A stretch of DNA of 64,000 nt from Mesostigma viride. Lineage: Eukaryota > Streptophyta > Mesostigmatophyceae > Mesostigmatales > Mesostigmataceae. A program made the position numbers and the translations under genes. Shown one piece after another: positions 40,727 through 50,493 of this stretch (within the stretch, counting starts at the first letter, position 1; each line of letters begins with the position of its first letter). The stretch covers positions 1,042,859-1,106,858 of the forward strand of contig RPFO01000256.1 of the NCBI GenBank assembly GCA_009746045.1, read 5' to 3'. Under the pieces are notes generated by a model. That model had not been told where the DNA came from, made no database searches, and was given only the letters and a program-made list of their open reading frames with translations.

Positions 40727-42210
40727 ATGTCGGCTTACGTTGCAGCCGGGTGAGTGCAAATGCGTCGAATTACGCGGCACGAATCGCGTTTCTTCCCGGA
40801 TCGCTTAATGAATGGGTTTCTTTTGCATGGATGGCCAGGTGTTTGCCCAGAGCTGCATGGATGGCATTCCGCCGCGACTGCTGATGAAAGACATCCATGC
40901 ATCCTCTCCTGTCACTCTTTTTGCCATGTGTGCAGTGGGAAGAAGAGGAAAGTTTACCAGGCACCCAAGAATGCACAGGCACCTGTGCCAAGTGCCCTGG
41001 CTGCTAAGATGGGTGAGTTTTGCATGATCCGTTCTTTGCCGCGCTCGCGGCCCACCCTGCATGCAAAAGCTGCCTGTGAGCAGTCCAGTGACCCCCATGT
41101 TTGCCCTCCCTCAAAAGCTTGCTCACATTTTGACAGCCACCCCTGTGTGCTGGTGTGAATAATCGCGTCGTCCGCCGCGCTTGCGGCTTTTCATTGCTTG
41201 CTGAAGAGAGTAGTGCCCCCCATGTTTGCCCTGCCTCAGAAGCTTGCTCACAATTTGACACGCCCCCCTGTGTGCTGGTGTGAATAATCGCGTCGTCTGC
41301 CGCGCTTGCGGCTTCTCATTGCTTGCTGAAGGGGCAGCCCCTTCATGCCACGGGTGTTCGGTCACACAGTGTGGAATTTTTACGAGATTTCTGCTTTCTT
41401 CACCCCTTGTTGGGCGTCCTGTCACCCACAGTGCCCTACGCGCACTACGCGGCCCGAGACGAGTGGTTTCAAAGAATCGTGAAGGTGGAGGGGCGACTCA
41501 GGACGCCCATGGAGCAGTTTTTGTACTCCACCAAGGCGGTGGCAGACCTCACCACCCCCCTCGGCCTGGACTTCATCTGGACCCGCCACCCCGACCTTTT
41601 CCTGGATTTTGAAGTGTTCGATTTGCCAGAAGACCACCCCGCGTTCGTGGTGGGCGAGAAGGGTCCGGGACTCGGGGTGCGGACTGTGCAGGACATCAAG
41701 GGGGAGGGGTAGGTCGATGTCTTTGTCCTTTGCAAGGTGCTGTCCTCTGTCATTCGCCTGTCATTATAGTGTCCGCACGCGACTCGGGGCTGATGATCCA
41801 TCCCGTCCGTACCGCGCGTCCTCGCGTGCAGGGTCACGCTGGGGTACTTCGCTGGCGTCATCACGTTTTACCCCAAGAACGGCAAAGGTCGGCTGGTGGG
41901 CTTCCCCGAGGACAGCGATTTCCTTTTCTTCTCTCACGAGACTCCTTCGTACGCGGTGTACATTGACGCGTCCGTCGTGCGCAACTGGACGTACTACGTC
42001 AACACCGCCGAGGGTAACACCAAGCAGACGGCGAACTGCGAGTTCACCCGCGAGCCCTGGATGGGGGCGGGCGAAGTGCGCCTCGTCACCACTCGACAGG
42101 TCGCGGCGGGCGAGGAGCTGCTCGTGGCCACCTATGGCCCTGGGCACCTGGTCGAGCCCTACAAGAACAACCCGGTCCTCCGTTGGGAGGTGGTGTCAGA
42201 GAGCGATTAA
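40727..42210 (+). CDS. SET-domain lysine methyltransferase-like protein, four exons
   Basis: Exons 40727-40749, 40936-41012, 41432-41708 and 41832-42210 join in frame (phases 2, 1, 2; all GT-AG) to 756 nt, 251 residues. A nuclear-localisation-like KKRKV lies at residues 10-14. The SET core spans residues about 95-240. It has EKGPGLGVRTV for the N-terminal SET motif, LGYFAGV as the E/D-Y-x-G equivalent, NCEF for the knot, and GEELLVATYG for the C-terminal motif with its conserved Tyr. SET proteins methylate lysines, often of histones; PBCV-1 chlorella virus carries a small SET gene (established knowledge). The exons have no frameshifts. It sits between giant-virus-like genes yet has three introns, so it is either a host gene or a viral gene that gained introns. 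Confidence 0.75.
41092..41336 (+). repeat. Two tandem ~120-bp copies in SET intron 2
   Basis: 41092-41215 and 41216-41336 share CCCATGTTTGCCCT, CTTGCTCACA, CCCTGTGTGCTGGTGTGAAT and AATCGCGTCGT blocks. Confidence 0.7.
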
Positions 42211-42322
42211 ATCTGTTATGTTATGTAAACCATCGTGCTGGTAGGGCAGTTGGTCAGGCCACTTACACCCGCCCAGCACACTTACAAATAAAAATGCGTG
42301 CGAAATGTTATATGTGCCCGTT

Positions 42323-42553
42323 ATGAAGAAACGATCAGGCAGGTGCACGGCCAGGACGACACGCGGCCCTCGGTGCCGATTTAAGCCCTTGTTTGGCTCT
42401 CTGTGTGGCGTGCATGCCCGCGCGGGAAACGCAAAGAGGCACCCCATGCGCGCGGTCCGAGAAGAAGATCCTCCCATCCATTTCCCCCCCCGATGGCACG
42501 ATGACATCAAGTTTCGTTTAAGTGGCCAGCCGGAGCGGCTGCTTAGGTTTTAG
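42323..42553 (+). CDS. Small zinc-motif protein of giant-virus type
   Basis: 76 residues. The start at 42323 (MKKRSGRC) was chosen because it puts the zinc module at the N-terminus. The module CTARTTRGPRCRFKPLFGSLCGVH has the C-x-A-x-T-x(2)-G-x-RC-x(n)-C-x-x-H pattern seen in many nucleocytoplasmic large DNA virus proteins. The remainder is short and basic/aromatic. Function unknown; likely structural zinc binding or nucleic-acid contact. Confidence 0.55.
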   Translation: MKKRSGRCTARTTRGPRCRFKPLFGSLCGVHARAGNAKRHPMRAVREEDPPIHFPPRWHDDIKFRLSGQPERLLRF

Positions 42554-42604
42554 CGGACAAGTGTTCGAAGCGCGTCATTGGTGAATTACTTGGGAACTTG
42601 GGTT

Positions 42605-43126
42605 TCCCCGCGAAACTCCAACCGCACGTTCAGATTTCCAAATCTCAAGTAAAGTTCGGCGCAACTTTCTGAACGGGGGCAGTTGACGAGCAGCATTCCT
42701 CCGGACGAATGAATTGCGTTCCATACTTGCGCAAAATTTTGAAAGGTAGCTTGCGTGCAGCCCTACTAAAATTTGCGCGGACGTTCAGATTTCCAAATCT
42801 CGGGTAAATTTCGGCGGAACTTTCTGAACGGGGGTAGTTGGCGGGCAGCGTTCCTCCAGACGAATGAAATGCGTTCCATACTAGCGCAAAATTTTGAAAG
42901 GTAGCTTGCGTGCAGCCCTACTAAAATTTGCGCGAAGTGTGGGACTGAAAATTCGTAACGGAAACTTTTTGGTAGTTGCCGTCAAGTCTTTTGTGCAAAC
43001 GTGTGGGAGTGAAAATTCGTAACGGAAAATTTTTGGTAGTTGCCGTCACTTCATTTTGCGCGAGTGTTGGGCTGAAAATTCGTAACGGAAACTTTTTGGT
43101 AGTTGGCGTCACTTCCTTTGGTTCGA
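42605..43126. repeat. Two tandem repeat arrays (156-bp x2 and ~63-bp x3)
   Basis: 42625-42780 and 42781-42935 are near-identical 156-bp units. 42937-43120 holds three copies of a ~62-64-bp unit with CTGAAAATTCGTAACGGAAA. Intergenic, between two small viral-type genes. No ORF across them is credible. Confidence 0.8.
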
Positions 43127-43305
43127 CTGAAAATTCGCTGAAATTCGCTGAATTCGTACCGTAGCCTAATTTTTAGTACCTCGAAGTGACGGGGCACCTA
43201 AAAATTTGCCCACAAGTACACTTGGCAGCGCGCTCACTGGGAAAAATTGTACAGCCGCTCCGGCGGGCCACTTGAACGAATTGTAATGATGACAGGTACG
43301 AAGAG

Positions 43306-43617
43306 ATGATGGCGGCCGAACGCGTCACGGAACAGATCAACAGCGGATCCGATACCTCCGCATGGAACGACAACGACGCTCGTGAGCTGGCCCGCCAAGC
43401 GCCAGAGCTGAAACGTCTCATCACTGCCGACGAAGAAAGGGCGGACGAAGAAATACGACGGAACCAGGCGAACAGAGACCGACTGCTACAACAGCGGCCG
43501 GACTTGGAGCACCAGATCGAGTCGTGGTTCTTGCACAACGATTTCGAGATCAGGAAGAAATACAACGATAAACACAAGCGGTTGCTCCTCCGCGAAGGAT
43601 TCCCCGCTCCCAGGTAG
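43306..43617 (+). CDS. Small charged helical protein, hypothetical
   Basis: 103 residues, rich in Glu, Arg and Gln, predicted as a coiled coil (ARELARQAPELKRLI, then ADEEIRRNQANRDRLLQQRP). No family recognised. ATG codons at 43306 and 43309 are both possible. Confidence 0.4.
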   Translation: MMAAERVTEQINSGSDTSAWNDNDARELARQAPELKRLITADEERADEEIRRNQANRDRLLQQRPDLEHQIESWFLHNDFEIRKKYNDKHKRLLLREGFPAPR

Positions 43618-43955
43618 ACCTCATCCACGACGTGGTGGGCGCTGGTGTGTAGTGCGCGGTCTGAGGCTAGATTGTGACAAAAAGCGGCAAGAGGTGCAAA
43701 AACCGTGACCAATGGGGAGGCTGTCATCTGCACATCGGGAGAGTAATCATTGTAAGGCCCCTTTCTACTCTCCCTAGAGGGAATTTAGCTTATTGGTACC
43801 CCTATTTGTAATGAATGAAACGATTTGCATGCAATCAACCATGTGTTTTATTATTAACAATAGTTTTTATTAACAATGGTTTTAGTTGCTCTATTAGAGC
43901 TCAGGGGAACTCGCGGATCTCAGGGGATTAGTTATCTCACCGAGAGTCATATCGC

Positions 43956-44639
43956 ATGGAGGCCCGCGTGCGGCAGTACAACGTGCACATGAGATACGTG
44001 GCCGGTCTGGCGGGGGTCAAGCGCTACCCCCCTGTCCCCCCATCCGTCGCCAAGGAGCGGTGGACGGGCGCCTGCCACCGCTGCGGTCAGGCGGTGACCA
44101 CGTCCCGCGCCGTGTTCAGCACCCCGGGCGTGTGGTCGTGCCCCTCGTGCGCCGTGACCCCGCTGGACGGTGCTCGCGACCTGCTGTCCCGCACTCGCGA
44201 GCGAGCCGAGCTGTGCGGTCTGTGGGCGGCGCGCGCGCCCTCGGACAGGCCGAGGGTCGGGAAGGGGAGCGCACCGGTGCGCATCCCCAAGCCGCGCGGG
44301 GTGAACAGCCGCATGTGGGAGTACGTGAAGTCCCGCGCCGTGTCCGCGAACGCCCGCATGAAGCGGGACGGCGTGCGGCCCTGCTTCGACTCTCACGAGG
44401 TTGCCCAGATCTACGCCTGGTTCGTGGCCTCGCCGGAGTGCGCGGTGTGCGGCACGCCCTTCGCCATGGGGTTCGGGCCCAAGGAGGACGAGCTGTCCCT
44501 GGACAAGGCCGACCCGCTGGACCGCGCGTACTGCGGCAACACGCGCCTGCTCTGTCACGGCTGCAACAACGCCAAGCGGTTCGAGGACACCATGAGGCTG
44601 TACGCGCGCCTGATGGAGGCCAACCGGTGCCCCGTCTAG
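43956..44639 (+). CDS. HNH/endonuclease VII-like nuclease
   Basis: 227 residues, intact. An N-terminal zinc ribbon (CHRCGQ..CPSC, residues about 40-65) is followed from residue about 155 by a treble-clef nuclease fold: CAVCGTPF, then LSLDKADPLDR, NTRLLCHGCNNAKRFEDT. The CxxC pairs and the C..CN..K ending match the recombination-endonuclease-VII/HNH group. The expected metal-binding acid/His is in the SLDKAD strand. In large DNA viruses such enzymes act in DNA processing or as mobile homing-type genes. A CATATC box lies just before the ATG. Confidence 0.65.
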   Translation: MEARVRQYNVHMRYVAGLAGVKRYPPVPPSVAKERWTGACHRCGQAVTTSRAVFSTPGVWSCPSCAVTPLDGARDLLSRTRERAELCGLWAARAPSDRPRVGKGSAPVRIPKPRGVNSRMWEYVKSRAVSANARMKRDGVRPCFDSHEVAQIYAWFVASPECAVCGTPFAMGFGPKEDELSLDKADPLDRAYCGNTRLLCHGCNNAKRFEDTMRLYARLMEANRCPV

Positions 44640-44684
44640 TCTAGTATCATCCAATCAATTATCTTGCTTGCTTAGTATAACACG

Positions 44685-45220
44685 ATGTCGTTCGCGGGAT
44701 TGCTAAAGACCGTTAGCTCCGGACTGATGCCGCGGGACCGCGAGACCGCGCCCACCTGGCTACGTTGACGAACAGCGAGGTGAAGCCCTTCTCCTTTTAC
44801 GGGCTGGTGTTCAAAGAGTGCAAGGTGTGCCAGGTGTGCGACGGGGACACGGTTAAAATAATCACGCTGAACCCCTGGACACGCCAGCCTATGAAGGTGA
44901 CCGTCCGGCTGCTGGGTATCGACACGGAAGAGCTGAAGCCGTTCCGCTACGTCCCGCAGAGGGACGCTATTATACAACGCGCGAGACTGGCCAGAAAGAG
45001 ACTGCTCCAGCTGACCACCAACGTCTCGTGGGACGACCACGACGAGGGGATGAGCCAGGCGGACATACAGGAGAGAGTGGACAAAAACACGAAGATCCTG
45101 GAGCTGCGCTGTCACTCCAACGACGCGTTCGGTCGCGTGCTGGGCTGGTTGGTGGACAAGGACACCAACCTGTGCATCAACGAGGTCATGCGAGCCGAGG
45201 GACACTGCAAGGCCCTCTAG
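44685..45220 (+). CDS. Staphylococcal nuclease homologue (SNase domain)
   Basis: The frame from 44765 encodes the full SNase fold: VCDGDTVKI, VRLLGIDTEELK (catalytic-type Arg and Glu), ARLARKRLLQL, then NDAFGRVLGWLV (the second conserved Arg) and INEVMRAEGHCK at the end. It has no ATG of its own in frame. The ATG at 44685, preceded by a GTATAAC box, opens a 27-codon frame that stops at 44766 in a different phase. A one-base indel around 44750-44765 is therefore likely. SNase-fold enzymes cut DNA and RNA with Ca2+, and homologues are common in giant viruses. About 60% of the usual fold residues are recognisable by eye. Confidence 0.7.
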
Positions 45221-45221
45221 C

Positions 45222-45400
45222 TATACCAACAGCGCAAGACATAGAAAATGAACTTGGGTACACATTAGACAAATTAAGGCAAAAAATAGCCATTGAAAAT
45301 GGTTGGGATGTCAATAATATGCCTGCTGACTGGGAATTAATAATAGATGGTCTACATCAGATCTCAAGAGAAAAAGATAACCCAGTTGCCTTTAAAAGCG
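45222..45400 (+). other. AT-rich island with an open frame, foreign to its surroundings
   Basis: Directly after the SNase stop, about 180 bp are AT-rich (runs such as AAATTAAGGCAAAAAATAGC). They carry a stop-free plus-strand frame reading ENELGYTLDKLRQKIAIENG and WELIIDGLHQISREK. Flanking sequence returns at once to about 60% GC. Possibly a fragment of another virus or organelle gene. Not recognised. Confidence 0.4.
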
Positions 45401-45491
45401 TCGGCCAGCACCTAGTGCGCCGATCCAAAGAGCCGCCTATCAAAAATCACACCGACACGACGCTGCAGACAAAAATCCGATCCGGGCAAAT

Positions 45492-46897
45492 CTACTCGAG
45501 GGTGGCCAGGTCGACGAGGGTCAGCACCCCGTCGGGGATGGTGGGGTGCCCGCTGATCCGCGCGCCACCGCCCAGCGGCTCGGTGACGGTCACGTAGAGG
45601 CGCGCCATCTCCAGGGACCAGCGGTGGCGGTCGCACGCCAGCACCAGCCTGGTCCACTTGCGCGCGAAGATCTGGGTCACCCGGAACTCCACCATGTCGT
45701 GCACGTACCCCGGGAGCCCACGGACAGCGTGCGGGCAGCACCTGGACACCCTGGCGAACTCGGTCGCGATCTCGACCATGAGCTGCTTGGTCAGCGTCAG
45801 GGAGGCGGTTCCGAGGCCGAGCGCCTTGATCGTCCGCACCCCCGTGGTGACCCGCTCGTAAACCTTGTCGATGATCTCCTTCTCCTGGCTGAGTTTGTCG
45901 TACCCGTCCGCCTTCCACCCCAGCTGCATCTCCATCACCGCCGAGTCCCGCATCTCGTCCCGCAACTTCGCGTCCGTCTCCTCCAGCTTCTCCGTCAGCC
46001 TCGCGATTTCGTCGCGGCTCTCGTCAAGCCGCCCCTTGACGGCGACCAGCTCGCTGGCCAGCTGCCCGGCGTGCTTCTGAACCTCCCTCTCGGTGATGTC
46101 GTTCAGGGCCTTCTCGATGTCCGCCACCTTCTGGGCGGTCTCTCTCTCGCCTGCTCCCGGAACCTCTGCAGCTCCTTGGTGGCGATCTCTCCCGCCCGCT
46201 GCAGCTCCAGGAGGCGCCTCTCCTCCTCCTCCTGGAGCTCCTGCTGCAGGCGCTCGACCATATCGCAACTCTCCTTCAGCTCCAGCCGCAGTACGGCGTT
46301 CTCCTCCGTCAGCTTGGATATCTCCTCCACGCGGTCGGAGATTTCGCTCACAAGCTCGTGGTTCTCCTTCACCATCTCGAGGTGCGCGCGGTTTATGGCG
46401 ACCATGCTCGCGTTGTCCTGGGCCTGCTGCTGCTTGTACACGTCGATCTGGCGCCAGAAGTCCAGTTGCTGCTCCTTCAGCTCTTTTCTTCTCCTTCAGC
46501 TCCTCCTTGAGCCGGTCCGCGACTTCGTTGCGCTCGAACACTGGGGTGTGAGGCTCACCCGGCTGGCCTGCTCCAGCTCCCGCAGGCCCTGGTCGGGAAG
46601 CTCCCATCCGTTGTTGTGGAAGTACTTGACTAGCAGGGGGAGCTCACTCGCCAGCTCGGGGTTGTTAAGGCACACGTGGTACGCCAGAATTGGGTGTAGC
46701 GAGTGGCCGCCCCGCCCGGCCTTCCACGATGGGTTTCTCAGACCGCGTTCCTGGAGCGCGGCATCCAGCGCCTCCCGGATTTCCTTATGCCCCGGATAGT
46801 CCGTGAGGGCGTGGATGCATTTGTCGAGCCCCTTCCACCTTTCCATGGGGATGTATGCGTTGGGGTCGTTGATGTTTAACTGCTGCCGGTTCTGCAT
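45492..46897 (-). pseudogene. Coiled-coil viral protein, frameshifted twice
   Basis: From the ATG at 46897 the minus strand reads a globular N-terminal part of about 125 residues (LDKCIHALTDYPGHKEI, GRGGHSLHPILAYHVCL). Then, after a shift near 46500, comes a long coiled coil (HLEMVKENHELVSEISDRVE). After another shift near 46140 it reads AQKVADIEKALNDITE and a C-terminal domain ending at 45492 (GHPTIPDGVLTLVDLA). Layout (small N-terminal DNA-binding-size domain plus coiled coil) resembles the KilA-N gene at 35.6-36.6 kb. The shifts lie in T/C-rich runs. Confidence 0.5.
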
Positions 46898-46963
46898 GTG
46901 CACAGGATAATAAGCGCAGTCAGGTAAAGCAGCAAAGGGAAAATTGAAGTGAGCTGAAACGAA

Positions 46964-47700
46964 AGGGCCCAAGACAGTGGATCCAGCAGTCCTGCATTGT
47001 ACAAAAAGCCTGTGAATGCCTGCACAGTTTCGGACAGGCGGCGGCAAACGGATGAAGCAGCCAGGAAAATATAAGGGGTGCTGAAAGGGTTCAAGAAAGT
47101 GGATCCAACAGTCCTGCATTGTACAAAAAGCCTGTGAATGCCTGCACAGTTTCGGACAGGCGGCGGCAAACGGATGAAGCAGCCAGGAAAATATAAGGGG
47201 TGCTGAAAGGGTTCAAGAAAGTGGATCCACCAGTCCTGCATTGTACAAAAAGCCTGTGAATGCCTGCACAGTTTCGGACAGGCGGCGGCAAACGGATGAA
47301 GCAGCCAGGAAAATATAGGGGTGCTGAAAGGGTTCAAGAAAGTGGATCCACCAGTCCTGCATTGTACAAAAAGCCTTTGAATGCCTGCACAGTTTCGGAC
47401 AGGCGGCGGCAAACGGATGAAGCAGCCAGGAAAATATAAGGGGTGCTGAAAGGGTTCAAGAAAGTGGATCCACCAGTCCTGCATTGTACAAAAAGCCTTT
47501 GAATGCCTGCACAGTTTCGGACAGGCGGCGCAAACGGATAAAGCAGCCAGGAAAATCTAGGGTAATGAAAGCTTTAAGGGCCCAAGAAAGTGCTACCAAC
47601 CCTCCTGCATTGTACAAATAACTTCTGAATGCTTGCACATGCCGGATAAGCGGCGGCAAACGGAATGTGAAGCAACCAAAAACATGATTGCAATGAAAGT
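46964..47700. repeat. ~122-bp tandem array, five good copies plus one degenerate
   Basis: CATTGTACAAAAAGCC recurs at 46995, 47117, 47239, 47360 and 47482 (spacing 121-122), with a weaker copy at about 47609. Units share CAGTTTCGGACAGGCGGCGG and AGCAGCCAGGAAAATATA. The array abuts the start of the coiled-coil gene. The open frames through it are a by-product of a period near a multiple of three. Confidence 0.9.
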
Positions 47701-47979
47701 GCCCCTCCTGGCCTGGATAGAAAAACTAAAGAGGCCTGCATTGGCAGGATCACAACAACTTTGCAAGGACAGCAAAAAGGCAGCACTCACCGCATTCCTG
47801 CCGGCGCTGCCCGATGAAGTCCCAAGAGTAGTAGCCATGACAATGGACATCTGTGTCCAGGCAGAGAGATGGATTGGGTTGGTGGTGACAGTGTGAAGAC
47901 TGGGTAAAGACTGTGAAGACTGGCTGTCCAGGGGAGGCTGTCTTGAATGTCTGAAGTGTCTTGGGTGGCCACTTAACAT

Positions 47980-48700
47980 ATTCCAGCCGCTTTTGATCTT
48001 TGGCGCGCTTTTACCGCCGCTGGCGCCACATAACCGAGGGTGTCCCGCCCGATTACGCCGTTACGGCCGGGTGGCTGCCTCACCCCTCACTTGTGACACC
48101 ATTCTGTCTGCCGGGTACCCAAAGCGACACTCTTTTTCCGCCGCTGTCGTCATTCGACTGACGGTACGCCGTCCGATTTGGTCTCAAGGCAGGGTAGAAA
48201 AATAATAAATCGATTAAAAAATGATCAAATCTCAACTTGCAGATCCTGATGAAGATTTTGTAAACAAGTGCCAGATATTTGAGAGTTGCAGCAGGGAAGC
48301 AAAAGATTCAGGACTTTCGAATTTGGCCGGGCTGGCGCGCTTCCAGGGAATAACAGCCTGCTGACGAGGGCCCCACTCCTGACATCCGCCGGTTACCCGA
48401 AGCGACACCCTTATTCCGCCGCTTTCGTCGTTCGACTGACGGCACGCCGTCAGATTTTGCGTTCAGGGCCGGGTAGCAAATCATATATGGCAGACACTCA
48501 CAAAGATTTTGGCCAGATGTCAGTGGAAAAGTGTCAGATATTTGTGAGTTACATGAGGGGAGCTCAGGATGACTCACTTCGAACTTGGCCGGACTGGCGC
48601 GCTTCCCGGGAATAACAGCCGGGCTGACGGGGGCCACTTGGAATTCCGCCAGGTGCGCGGAATTTATTGGGACAAGCGGCCATCATCCGCAACTTCGCCG
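47980..48700. repeat. Two diverged ~278-bp tandem units
   Basis: Units starting near 48110 and 48388 share GCCGG.TACCC.AAGCGACAC, TTCGACTGACGG.ACGCCGTC, GTGCCAGATATTTG or GTGTCAGATATTTG and GGCGCGCTTCC.GGGAATAACA. No gene seen. Confidence 0.65.
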
Positions 48701-48956
48701 AGTCTGCGCTCTGAAAAACAAGAACAGCACAAGGGTTTGGCACAGGTAATGGGGCAATTGGAGGATGCATTTGGATTCTGCAGCCTGTAATAAGTCAGTG
48801 TGGCAGGCCTCCAAGGAGGAATCAGTCAAAGAATTCCCTGAATTGTTCAATCCTGCTTTCCCTGGATTTTTCACATGCATTGAGAGAGTTGTTTTATCCG
48901 TTTTCTGCCGCGTTTCCTCCTTGTGCATGGTGTCTCATGCTGATTCTTTTCCCAGA

Positions 48957-49849
48957 TGTCACCAGAGCTCCATACTCCAGAGGAAATTCATCAGCAGCAA
49001 CCAGTGGGGGGGAGTCACTCCTGAACTCTGTGGATTGGAGCTTCCTGCTCTCCTCTTCTCCGCTGGACTCATCCCCCAGCTGGGGTGGCAAGACCACCAC
49101 CCAGGAGGATTGGGAGAATTTCACACCTCCCTTCATCCTGCAGTGGCTGGAAAGATACAAGCAGTCCGAGCAGGCCCGGCGTAAAGAGCCCGATACGCCC
49201 GGGAGCGCGGCCGAAAGCGAGCAACTGCGGCGAGAATTGGAGCAGGAGCTGATTTACCTTTTGTCAGAGCCAGAAGATTTCTTCTCTACAGAGACAGATG
49301 GGCAATGTGCAGGCAGTTTTTGATGAGACCAACCAGCTGAGTGGGGAGGACCAGCAGCTGCTGTGGGAATACTTGCTGGATGGGAGCATCGACATTTCCG
49401 ACGCCTGCACGGCGAAGTTTGCCAAATTTAAGACCATGCTGGATACAGAGTCCCCCACAGAGCCCTCTGTCATCCTCAGGAGGTACCACACCCTGTCCAG
49501 ATACCTGATGGCAGAGGGGCTGTCTCCCCACCACCGCCAGGATATGTTAAAGGCCAGGGCCAGGGTGGCAAAACGCGTGCCGTCTTCCTTGGGGGTTGAC
49601 ATGGACGAGTTGTTTTTGCTGGAGGACGAGAAGGTGGTGAAGGCTGTCACCCTCGACAGGGAGCAGCGGTTAGGCAGGGAGGCCGAGAAGGCCGCGGTGG
49701 CCTTTCGTGCACAGAGGGCGCGAGAGTACGAGGAGAGGAAGAAGAGAGAGAAGGAGGCCGCCAAGAAGGCGGATAGGGAGGAGAGGGAGGCCAAGAGGCT
49801 CAAGAAACTGAACACCCACGATATCAGAAAGTTTTTTGACCGTACTTGA
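48957..49849 (+). CDS. Hypothetical charged protein, possibly one gene split by a frameshift
   Basis: The main frame 49298-49849 (183 residues) reads MGNVQAVFDETNQL, LLWEYLLDGSIDISDAC, then after residue 100 a very charged coiled coil (REQRLGREAEKAAVAFRAQR, EERKKREKEAAKKADREERE). It ends in NTHDIRKFFDRT. The frame ahead of it (from about 48957 to 49323) is compatible in composition and ends ELEQELIYLLSEPEDFF. It overlaps the ATG at 49298, so the two may be one gene with a shift near 49290. The tail DIRKFF resembles a PCNA-interacting (PIP) box, but the Gln at the first position is missing. No family recognised. Confidence 0.4.
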
Positions 49850-49924
49850 TGGTTTTGTGGAATCGTATTGATTTTGATGTGGCGACTCAGTTTAAAAAAT
49901 TTCATACTTATAATTAAAAATTTA

Positions 49925-50356
49925 ATGCGTTCCGGATTGAGTGTGCCATTGGTAGATGCGCAGGTTATGCACCGCGAACATCCGCGCACTTTTAAAGTGC
50001 CTTCGAGGGATAGGTTGTCTTCGATACGACCGGGGGATTTTGTCAAGATATCTAACACAAAAGAGCGTTTCTGGGTTCGAGTGACGCGCGTGTCTCGCCC
50101 ACGTCTAGAGGGCACCGTCGACAACAACCTCGTATACACGCAACCTTATGATGCTGGTGACACCATAGAGTTTCATGAGGCCAACGTGTATGAAATTCTA
50201 AAAGCTCAGAAAGCAACCGAGTTGGTGCAAGTTCTTAAACGTCACGCGCGACGGGTTCGCAGAGGCCATCCCAAAAACAGGAGGCCATCAAAATCCTTGT
50301 ACACCAAAAACTTGACAACATGCTCGAACATCCAAAATAAGGAAAGGTTTAAATAG
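49925..50356 (+). CDS. DUF2314-like protein
   Basis: About 143 residues from the ATG at 49925; an earlier ATG at 49868 exists, but its stretch is hydrophobic and AT-rich. The core reads MHREHPRTFKVPSRD, IRPGDFVKISNTKERFWVRV, then GTVDNNLV and GDTIEFHEANVYEI. This is the pattern of the DUF2314 family (H-P-x-T-F, PGD-x-V-K, ERFWV, G-x-VDN-x-L, GD-x-x-x-F). The family is known from bacteria and large viruses. Its function is not established. The last 50 residues are a basic extension (KRHARRVRRGHPKNRR). Confidence 0.65.
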   Translation: MRSGLSVPLVDAQVMHREHPRTFKVPSRDRLSSIRPGDFVKISNTKERFWVRVTRVSRPRLEGTVDNNLVYTQPYDAGDTIEFHEANVYEILKAQKATELVQVLKRHARRVRRGHPKNRRPSKSLYTKNLTTCSNIQNKERFK

Positions 50357-50493
50357 TTTCTAAAAACTCAAAGACACGAAGACGAGGGGGACAAACACCA
50401 TCAAAGAACTTGTCAACAGCTACCAAGACCGGTAGGCGCGCTTGTGACATTGTGACATCGTGTTATTGAATGAAAACACCCATTTATCGTTCT

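Noticed and set aside
46964-47700. CRISPR-like array or repeat protein
   Set aside because: The whole 122-bp unit repeats, with no unique spacers; the encoded repeat has no domain features.
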